Both the position numbers and the translations under genes were made by a program. A DNA stretch of 64,000 bases, taken from positions 620,001-684,000 of the forward strand of contig NW_026516220.1 in the NCBI RefSeq assembly GCF_025602895.1, given 5' to 3'. The notes below the pieces were generated by a model. The model worked only from the letters and a program-made list of their open reading frames with translations, was not told the DNA's origin and did not search any database. This document shows, piece after piece, positions 1-12,400 of the stretch (position 1 is its first letter; each line of letters begins with the position of its first letter). The DNA comes from Polychytrium aggregatum. Its lineage: Eukaryota > Chytridiomycota > Chytridiomycetes > Polychytriales.

Positions 1-1955
1 CAGGTGCGATTGCCGCTCTGAAGCCGCGTTGACGACGATGCGCTTTTCGTTGGTTTGGAAAAGCATCAGGAGCGACTGCTTGGCGGGCAAGTATTGTTCT
101 TTGGCGAGCAGGCTGAAGGTGTAGTGATACACGGCAGGGATGAGTCGGTTGGTGTAGAATGAGATGATGGCAAGTTGATTGTGATAGAGACCTGTGGGGC
201 GCGCAGTACAGACAGATGAGGCAGAGGGTGCAAAGGCTCGGTCAGACCATCGACAGCCATCCTCGACAGATTGCACACAGCCATGCCAAGATGTGCATCG
301 AGAGCACACCCGAACATTCTCGATGCAATCCGCTTCAGTAACCTAGGCACCATCACGCCTCCACCATATGCGAACCGAGCGACTTGTTGATGTCTCCCTG
401 ACAGCTAGCGGATATCCCAGAGCATTTGCGAGCCACAGCTATCGTATCAGGAGCAAGGCGATCGGCTCATACCGAGCTGGGGTGCAGAGAAGCGGGCTTC
501 TAGATAGCGCTGATACGCAGCAGCCCAACATCGCTTGCTGACGGGCGTCGCTTGATCGCCAGTATACATTTCTTTGTATCTCAGTAGATCGCCGAGATAG
601 TTGAGCGTCCGTCCCCACGACATCACGAACGAGCTCTGGATCGTGAGAGGCCCAAAGTGAGCATCCAGGCGATCGAGAAAAGTGGTGTAGACATCGATGG
701 CGTCGTTGAGGAAGGCCTCCCAGCGCTTGATCCATGTTGCCCGCTGCGCCAAAGAGTAAGGGTCAACTTCGGCCTCGCCGCTCTTGCGCCTCTGCTCGAT
801 CTCGGGATAGACCCCGGTCATCCAGGCTTTTCTTTCCATGTCGCGCTGAACGCTGCCGTCAAAGTCCAGCAGCACATATGCGATCGACGCTCGAACGTAT
901 CTATGCCGCCACCATCGCGGACGAGCAGTTTGCGGTTGACAAGGGCGTCAGCGATTTGGTCGGTGTTCCGATCACGGTGATGAGTGTCCGCGGGAACAAG
1001 TTGACGGCAGGGGCCATGGAGGGCCGAAAAAGACGTTAAATCCAAGCTACAGAGGATGCTCGCCTTCAAAAGCGACACGATTCAGCAGCATCAAAGGGAC
1101 GGTATCAGGTTGATACCCTCCGTTCGTCCGTCCCGTTCGCATCGAGCAGGCCGGTCGGGCAGGCCAAAGAACCTCCTTCCCGCTGGCCATTCGAAACAGC
1201 GTACACGAAGCGACTTACTTGAGGCGCATTTCAAAGACCCGAGGATGCTCCTCAGAGCCGTAGGTGGGGCTCTGGAACTCGGCCAACAACGTTTCCATCT
1301 TGTCGATCTGGGCGAGGAGGGTGGTTGCATCATGGCGTGCCCCACGGGCACTGCGGTCGCCAGCGCTGTCATGTTCCTCTGGATTGCTGTCGGTGGAGGC
1401 GCTGCGACGATAGCGCCTGGATCGCCGCTTGCTTTTCTTTTTGGACTCGGTGTCGATATCGGCATCGGCGGCGTTGGTGTCGGGATCGCTGGATTCCAGG
1501 TGGGCGGTGGCGGGCGCCAGGCACGTCCCAGCCGACCTTGAATTGGTGCTGTAGAAAATCGTCTTGGTCCCAGTTTCGTGATCAAAAAGAACACGCTGCG
1601 ACGGCTCGTTCCTTCGATATTTGCCGTCATCGTCGGGCTCGTCCAGCGGGGCGGGCGACTCTCCTCGAGGCCTGTGCCGCGAGGAAGCAGACTTGGCGAA
1701 GCCTGGGTTCGATCCTCCTCGGCGACTTGCAGACGAATCGCCGCGGCGATTGGGCGTCGAGCCCGAAGAACGGAGAGTAGAGGAGGCACCGGCGGCGGGT
1801 GCGGCCTTGTTCTTTCGGGAAGACGGAGCCGAGAGCGACCGGGCTGGAGACGGGCCGCTGGGGGCCTTGGCCGATGCTGGCGCAGGGTTGCGCTTCCGCG
1901 ATTTGCTGTCGGTCGTGTTGGTGCTTTTCGAGGGATCGGTGCTGGTTCTGTCCAT
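1..1955 (-). CDS. EST1/SMG7-like protein, 5' three exons, C-terminus beyond the left edge
   Basis: Exons are complement(join(<1..191, 473..900, 1219..1955)), giving at least 452 residues. Exon 1 (from ATG at 1955) encodes about 245 residues of Ser/Arg/Pro-rich, probably disordered sequence. Exons 2 and 3 carry the 14-3-3-like TPR core of the EST1/SMG5-7 family: LLDFDGSVQRDMERKAW matches the first helix of SMG7, YLGDLLRYKEMY matches the family CL.HLGD..RY motif, and LYHNQLAIISFYTNRLIPA matches the PYNQLA.LA repeat. Both introns have good donors (GTAAGT, GTATGAG) and keep frame; the exon 1-2 junction completes a Lys codon and the exon 2-3 junction a Gly codon. In the family these proteins bind phosphorylated UPF1 in nonsense-mediated decay or telomerase RNA at telomeres; which role applies here is not visible. 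Its start is divergent from the UBA/ZZ gene. Confidence 0.8.
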
Positions 1956-2830
1956 GGGGGTAATAGTAGGGCAGTGGTGCGCAAGTGGGCTGGAGGGAAT
2001 GGCGGTGCCTCGGCGACGGTGGGATGAGACGAAGGAGAGTCGGAATGAAGGATGCAGAAGAACAACCATGCGACGGGAGCATTTCCAATGCATGGTGGGC
2101 TGTGGCTGGATGACTAGGGCTAGGGCTGTGGCACAGTCGCACAGCCACAGGGCACTGCATCGCCACGAGTGGCGCTGAGGCGCGGCAGGTCTGCGGAACA
2201 GTGGTGGCGCCGATGAGAAGAGATCGTCGATGAGCGAATGCCGACGAGCGAATGCCGATGAGGTTGTCGGCGGGGAGTTGTGGCTATGGCGACTCTGCCT
2301 GGCGCATCCGTCGCAGATGCTGCATTGCCGTATGCACTGTGAGTGCGGCGTTGCTGCGGATGTATCAAACGGCGCAGACATTTCCTTCGATACCCGTTTC
2401 CCATGGGCCGTGTTTCAGAGACATGTCTATGCGTCGCCGGCTTGCAAGTCAAGTCCACTCTAATCCACCACCATCGCACCAATACCAGCGCCAGTCAACC
2501 ATCCACCACAACCGCACCCCGTCCACCAGCGACGACACCAACCGCCTGCTGGGAGCAACATCAACCTCCCGCCACAACGAAGCGATTGTTGTGGAGACCC
2601 GCGGCGCCGTTGTGGCCGAAACGACAAGGCCGCAACAGGCCTTCGAAGCAGCACAAGCATCCCCTCGTGGCAAACAGGCTCAGCTCGGCGCCGCTGCTTT
2701 CCTGGTCTCGGCCCAGCACCGCCTTTCTTCTTTTCCCGTCATCGTCCTCGGCTGCCGAGTCTGCATCTGCCTGCTGCAAACCTTGCCGGTGCCTGCTTCG
2801 GCCCTCCGTCCCACATCTTCCTCCGGCCCG
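1956..2830. promoter_or_regulatory. Divergent intergenic region between the EST1/SMG7-like and UBA/ZZ genes
   Basis: These 875 bases separate two oppositely oriented start codons and must contain both promoters and both 5' leaders. I see no convincing ORF, RNA gene or core-promoter motif. Open frames here are low-complexity, overlap on both strands and resemble no family. Confidence 0.5.
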
Positions 2831-5445
2831 ATGGACTCTCTGCTCCTCAGCGACAGTGCCCGTAAGTACCATCGGCATGACCAGAGCCGCAGCGGCATTT
2901 CATGTGCCCTCGGTAGCCGGCAGAATCTGGGCATATCGCCGTGGCCGTTACTGCATCGCACCCCTCAATCGTCTCGGGCTGTGCGGCTCTAACCCCACCC
3001 GCCATGTCTGCCTTTCCGCTCTTGCCTTTCCACCCTTTTGCTCTGTTCTGGCCGACTCTGTCCTGCCTCGCCCTGGTCCTGCTATTCCCACTCCAATCCA
3101 GTCCACCAGGCCGAAGCCGCCTGGGCTCTGAAAGACCTCGTCGAGATGGGCTTCCCCTATGCACAGGTCAAAAATGCGATGAACCAGACCAAGAACGACC
3201 CCGATAAGGCGCTGGACCTCCTTGTGCAAGTAAGCCCATGCTGCAAGCTGTTTGGCAAAATCTTGATATTGCTTGCTGCCGCCCTCGCCAAAGCTTCCAC
3301 GCCGCTAATATCGGTTCCGTCGATGCCGCCTCTGGCTTTCCTCATGTCGGTGCTGTTGCCAACATCTCCGATGTGTCCGTGCAGTGGATGCCTCCTGGCT
3401 GGGAGCCTGGAGATCCAGATCCCGACGAGGCCCACTCGCTGACATCGCCGACAGGCCCTCCCGCTCCCGCTGTCCAGCGACCGGCCCTCAGTGCTCGCCT
3501 CGGCAGTCTCTTGGCCGGCAGTCTTCAGAGACGTCCTGGCTCGGCTGCTTCTCATCCTGTCCCTGCTAGTGCCCCTTTCCCTGACGGCGCACCTCATCCC
3601 ACATCCGCTCCCGATGCCAGAGTCGCTGTCGGGTCCGGCCTGCGAGCTGGCGCGGCGATGGATTCCTCCGATGATGCTCTCTCGTCTGCATCGGTCGCGG
3701 ACAGGTCCGGACCCAACTCGGCGTCTGCTGGCCATCCACTCCCCGTCTCTGTTGGTGCAGGCCCGCCATCGTCCTACCCACTTATCCCTTCAAGGTCGGC
3801 CAGCTCGCACTCGCACTCGCATACCGTGTCCGATCCAAATACCATTCAGGATCTTCTGCGGCAGTATCGCTCGATGGCACCTGCCGCACCAGCGTCTGCA
3901 TCTCAGCCTCAAACTCTGCCCCAGGCCCAGCCTCAGCCATCCAGCAGCACCAGTGTGTCCGAGACCTCCAATCCACCCAAGCAAGACCTGGCTGCGACAA
4001 CCGATATACCCGTGCCGCTGGTGCCGCCTGCTCGAGCATTGAGCTACAAGATCCCAGAAGAGCTGATGCGACAGATATCGGTTTCAAATCAGCTCATAGC
4101 GCCCCACTCCCTCCCAGATCACCACGCTGTGTCCGATCCATCCGCAAGCGCCGCTCTTGAGCCTACAGCCGGAGCCGGCAGCGTTCAGCACGCTGTGCAT
4201 GGGAATGCGGATCAAGCACCACTTCCAACTTCTGGATCCTTGCCGCATCAGCCCGCAGGAGCAGCAGCGGCAGCATCCCAAGCGTCGTTGCTGGTTCCAC
4301 CCCCGCGCACGGAGCGGTCCCGGGCGCCTGTAGGCTGGATCTCGGTTCAGGACAAGACCATGGGTGCTTGGACGGGGGACGCCGAGAGACCGCACACCCG
4401 GCCGCCTGTGGAGCCGATTCACACGCTCAATCTCTCGGCACCCGACTCCTCGATGGCATTTGCTCCTGAAACCATGTCTGCCTCTGCTCTCAGCGCTGCA
4501 GTTACTGCGAGCACATCGGCCACCACCCCGGGTGCCCCCTCCGTCGTCTCCCCAGACACATCCAATGCCGAGACTGCTCCAACGGCCGCCGGCAACACCG
4601 TGCCTGCAGGCGACACCAAGCTCAAGCCCAAAGTCAAAACCGTTACTTTCCAGAAGGTGGTCAGCCCCACCTCGACCAGCCTCCCACGGAGCAACAAGGA
4701 CGAGGTGCCCTGCGCAGAATGCAGTCGACCGCCAAGCGATGACGAGGAGCGTTGGCGGTGCTCCACCTGTTCTCCCGGCACCATCTTGTGTTCCTCCTGC
4801 CATGCCCAGCAGCAGCAACAGCAGTCGCTGCCACATCACGGCCACCGCTTTATCCAATGCAAAAAGGTCACCGTGCTCCCGTCAAAGCGAAGCATGGTCA
4901 AGATCGAGAAACTCGTGTCGCCACGGAGCAGCAAGCCGCTGGCGGAAGGGTCCAAGCTCGAGCCTGTGTCGGTGCGCTCGGTGACATCCACACTCACGCC
5001 TCGCCAGGAACTCCTTCCGCACGCGCAGGTCGCTCCAGGACCGCTCTCGTCCCAGGCACAGACGGTTCTCCATTCTCAGCAGCCGCAGCCGTATCTACAC
5101 TCACACTCACAACCGCAACTGCAGCCGCAACTGCAGCCGCATGGCTTCATGCACCCACAAGCCCACCAGCAGTCGCAGCCTTTCAACGCGCAAGCCCCAA
5201 GGCTGTTCCCTGCCCGGTCGCAGGCTTCGCTGGAATCGCAGGTGCACATTCCACAACACATGCTGGCGCAGCTGCCGCCACCGATGCAATCTCAGCAGCT
5301 ATCCACGCCGATGCAGTCCCAGCTGCCAGCGTCGAGCAAGCTCGACGGCACCCCGACTCCAGCGACGCTCTCCGACATCCATGGGTTCTTGGCGCTTCCC
5401 GTGAGCATTCCCCCACGCCAAAGCTCCCGCACCATCGCGTTGTAG
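2831..5445 (+). CDS. UBA and ZZ-type zinc finger protein with long low-complexity tail
   Basis: Exons are join(2831..2861, 3102..3229, 3385..5445), 739 residues. A 31-nt first exon gives MDSLLLSDSA and splices in phase into a UBA domain at about residues 11-53 (key stretch ALKDLVEMGFPYAQVKNAM), the fold that binds ubiquitin. About 440 Ser/Pro/Ala-rich residues follow. A ZZ-type zinc finger lies at about residues 496-545: paired cysteines in CAEC, CSTC and CSSC, then a His pair in HHGHRF. The C-terminus is rich in Gln, Pro and His. UBA plus ZZ recalls autophagy or ubiquitin adaptors such as NBR1/p62, but I see no PB1 domain or FW (NBR1-like) domain, so that role is only a possibility. Exon 1 rests on splice-phase logic and is less certain than the rest. 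Confidence 0.75.
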
Positions 5446-6258
5446 AAGCTTTGGATGGCGCTCTTGCTCTCAGCCGCCTCCCCCCCCTCTAACCACCTTT
5501 ACCCTACTCTTCAATGACCTTGTCTACGAAACATTGAAATGAGTCGACCTCGTTACATTTCTATAGCTTTGCGCAAGAGTATCTTGCTCGATAACTCTGG
5601 CGACCGGTTCCTCCCCTCCTCTCTCGCCCTCCTCCCTCGCCTGTGTGTATCTCCTCATGAGCGTGTCTCGCTTCGACCGTTCTCCTAATATAGTCCTTTT
5701 AACCGGGACACCCGATAGTGTATTTGAGAAAGAAAGCCGAGATGTGGTTTCGTCGAGCCACTGCAGCGCCGCTGCTGGGATCAGCTATCATGGCTCAAGT
5801 GCATATCGCTTGTCTTGCTTCTGCGAAGCGGGTCTCTTGGCCGGTCGCCACAGTCTAGGCCAAACCCCACATGCATGATCCATCCGAGCGGCATCGGACG
5901 GACTCCATCGTTCACAGAGCATATCTATTCAGGCCGTTGGCAAGGGGTGTGAGGGGCAGATTTGTACGGGAGGTGAGAGGGAGATGTGGAGGAAGGAGTT
6001 GGGGAGGGGGACGGAAGGCCGGCTGCTGCAAGGCCCACTCGCTTTCTTTCCCACAGCATTCAAAAGCCCAGCCGCTTTGACCATGTCAGCCGGATGAATT
6101 GTTGCTCGCTGAATCTGTCTGCAGCACACACAAAATCAGTTCTTCATTGTTCTGACTGGAGAGTCGCCGCCGATCCGACAGGAATCGAGCAAAGCAAACG
6201 GGACCAAAGCACCGAGGGACTGTTCCTCCCCTTCTCTCGGTCTCTCCGCCATCGTGGT
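5446..6258. other. Convergent 3' intergenic region
   Basis: This lies between the 3' ends of the UBA/ZZ gene (+) and the aminotransferase (-). It holds two 3' UTRs and possibly terminators. I see no coding signal or repeat family in it. Confidence 0.5.
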
Positions 6259-8846
<2,588 letters not shown>

Positions 8847-9415
8847 GGATGCGAGTGGACAGGCAGGGAGATTCGGTGGAAGAAGAGAGGTCGGGACGCT
8901 GGGCGAATGGACAGCAGGCCGAGCTATATGAGTTTCTGGGACGATGGCGCGAGCCAGGGCAACAAGACGGATGTGCAAGCCGGCCGAGGCCGACGACGAC
9001 TTTTCACGCGGAAGCGCAGCAGCGCTGGCGGTTGCGCACGGCCAATCGCAGGGCCGCGGGGACGGCCCAATCACCAGCAGGACACAGCCACGCGCCTGCG
9101 CACGACACCCAGCGCTGTGCAAGTCGGTCTTCATTGGGGAGCAAAAACAGAGAACAGGGGGGACAGCGGCTGGGGAGCGGGAGTCAGAGCAGAGCGAAGC
9201 TGCGCGCACCGAGGTCGTTATGACACAGAGTCGATGGCTGGATAGGGAGATACGAGTGGGGGGGGGCAGGCATGCATGTTGATTCAAGGGCGGGGAGGGA
9301 GATGCAGCAGCAGATAACCGAGCCAGGCGCACGACACCATAGCCCGCACCGAGATATGTCCATCGCCGATATGTAAACTGACAACAACCATCGCCCGGCA
9401 CAGCCACAAAGTCGC
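8847..9415. other. Intergenic region upstream of aspartate aminotransferase
   Basis: This runs between the aminotransferase start and the 3' end of the first A-T-R gene, both on the minus strand. It should hold the aminotransferase promoter and the A-T-R 3' UTR. There is a short G-run near 9260 and nothing else I recognise. Confidence 0.45.
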
Positions 9416-12400
9416 TCAGGCGCGGTCGGTGCGGCCAAAGGCCTCCATCTCGGGATACTCGATGCTGCGGGTGCGGGTCGGCAGCCCGCCCTCGGGCTCG
9501 GGCAGGTATCCCACAAGCGCGAGATACTCGAGGCACTTTGTCACCACCTTGGTCGGGTCCGGGGCCGCCTGCGGGACAAGTGTGTGGAAGTGCTCGTTGT
9601 CGAGGTCGAAGGACATGCTGGTGATAAAGTCCATCAGCGGATAGAGCACGTTGGTCTTTGGGTTGTTGAGTTGGACGATCTGGTTGCGGAACTGGTCGCG
9701 CGTCTGGAAGAAGAGCTTCCAGCCGAGCTTCTGCACGAGGTCAAAGAGATCGTGCTCCGCAAAGCTGCGTGGTGGTGATGTGGTGATGTGGTGTTGGTAG
9801 TGAGCATCACAATCACTGAGAGTGCACAAGTGCCAGCCAAGTACCAACCAAGTACCAGCCAAGTACCAACCAAGTACCAGCCAAGTACCAACCAAGTGGC
9901 CAGTGGACAACCAGAGCAAATCGATGCACAGGAACAGACCGATGCACAGTGTCCCAGCCCATACCCGCACTCGCACCCTGGCCGGATACTCACTTGCTGA
10001 TGTCGTCGAGGTGGAAGACAAACAGGTCGAGGGCCTCCTTCGAGGCCGCCACCGTCGCAATGGCTTTGGCCACATAGTCGACAGGACACAGGTTCATGTG
10101 CACATGGCTGGCGTGGGACGGGTTGGCCCCGACCTGGATGCATCCGCGGACGTAGCGCCAGATGTAGTCATCGGTGTTGGAGACTGCGGATCGGCGGCGT
10201 GGGAGTGCGGATGGAGTGTGAGGGAGTGAGTGTGGATGGAGTGCGAGGGAGTGAGTGTTGGGCACCGAAATCACCGTCGCTCATCCAGGTCGAGACAGGG
10301 CATCGCCGTGGCCGAGTTGCTGTCTCGCTGCGATCATTCCACGGCACTGCCAATACCAAGTCGCAGCACTGCCAATACCATTTCATGACCATTTCATGAC
10401 CAAGCCATGACCATTCCATGACCAAGTCACTCACCCACCCGCGCTCACTCACCTCCAAAGATGCTGTCGCCAATGATCACTGTCGGACGCAGGATCGTCG
10501 CCGGCACTCCGCGGGCGTGCGCCTTGTCGATCAGCTGCTCGGCGACCCACTTGGTCTGGCCGTAGCCGCCAGAGACCGTCCACTCCTCGTAGATCCGCTC
10601 CTTGAGCCGCTCGCCACGATATGCTTGCAGCGGGATCGCCCCGACCGTCGACACATAGTGCACCGGCTTGAGATGGTGCGTCGTGGCCAGCCTGAGGGCC
10701 GTCGCCGTGCCGAGGACGTTGGTGTTGCGGAGCCGCTCGTACGAGTACATCCAGTGCACCTCGCTGCCGTTGTGCACAATCACATCAGTGTCGCGCGCCA
10801 GTTGATCCCAGGCCTCGTCGCTGAGGCCCCAGCGAGAGCGTCCGAGGTCGCCGCTGCAGACTCGGACCCGGTCCCAGATGCGGTATCGGTCGTTGCCGAG
10901 CTGCTGTCGGGCGCCGAGCACCCGGTCGTGCACAGCGTCCTTCAGTCGCTTGAGCGCCTCCTCGTCGCTGGCCGCTCGCACCAGGCACACGATCGTGGCC
11001 GACGGGAACTGGTTGGCCAGCTCGAACAGCAGGAACGATCCGAGGAATCCCGTTGCGCCCGTCAGCAGCACCGACCGCGGCGCCGCCTGGAACTCGAACG
11101 GCGCCAGGCCCTCGGCCGTCACCGTCGGGTCGTCGAGCTTGGCGGCCTCCTCGGCCAGGTTGACGACGGGCGGGTCGAACGGCCGCTTGAGCCGGTGCTC
11201 GGTGATGATCCGGGCCACGCCCACGGGGTTCATGCCGTGCGACAGCAGGATCAGCGGCGAGATCTCAATGTCAAACTCGGCCCGCAGCGCAATCGACAGC
11301 TGCACGACCGACAGCGAGTTGAAGCCCGCACCCGAGATGTAGTAGTTGCGGCCGTTGAAGGCCTCGATCTCGAGGATCTCGGCGCCGAGGGCCGACACCT
11401 TGATGGCGATGCGCGACTCGGACGAGTCGTTGGCCGGGATCGGCGGGTATGTGATGGCGAGGCCGTAGTAGTCGGCCTGCTCGGCGATGCGCTTGAGCCG
11501 CTTGAGGTCGCGCTTGGCCGAGTCGTTGAGCGGCATCTCGTACAGGTCCAGGCAGTTGTTGATCGGGATGCTGACAATGTTCTCGAGGGCAAAGATCCGC
11601 TGGGCCATGTCGAGGATCTGGCGCGAGTCGAACTCGGGGCCCGATGCCGAGCGGCGGACAGGCACGTACAGCAGCACAATCTTTTCGTCCGAGGTCTGGA
11701 CGATGCAGCACTCTTTGATGGCCTTGTCGAGGTGGGTGAGCAGCAGGTTCTCGAGGACCTCGAGGTCGGCGTAGACGCCGTTGATCTTGACCTTGCGGCC
11801 GGTTCTGAGGCGGGCGATGGGGCGATGGGGCGATGGGGCGATGGGGCGATGGGGGTGGTTGTGCATTTGGACCGTGCAGGGTGCAGTGCAAGAGGCGAGA
11901 GTGAGATTGACAGCTCGAGACAGAGGGCACAGGACATGTCAACGCCTCGCACACACCACACCACACCACACCACACCACACCACACCACACCACACCACA
12001 CCACACCACACCACACCACACCCCGACTGGCCGTACCTGCCAAAGATGGTAAACTGGTTGCTGCTGTTCAGCAGCTCGGCCTCGTCCATGGTGCAGACTC
12101 GAGGAGAGCCGTCGGGGAAGTGTCCGAACGACGCAAGCTTGTTGCCGCGCGGGGCATACACAAAGTTGGGGTGCTTGGCGAGCGGATCGTCCTTGCTGAT
12201 GACATAGCACAGGATTCCTCGTCGCGGGTACGGCGTGGTGATCTCGTCGCCGTTTTCGTCCACAACCGTACATCGGACTCCGGGCTTGTTCAGCAGGTAG
12301 ACGAGCGATGGTGGACTGGGCACACGCGGCGGAATCGTGCAGTACGCCACCGCGGATATGGTCCCCGACTGTGGAGATGGTGCTGGTCAATTCACTGTCG

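Noticed and set aside
10418-12052. 544-residue plus-strand ORF
   Set aside because: It mirrors the main exon of A-T-R copy 1 and runs into the ccaca repeat; composition is typical of an antisense shadow.
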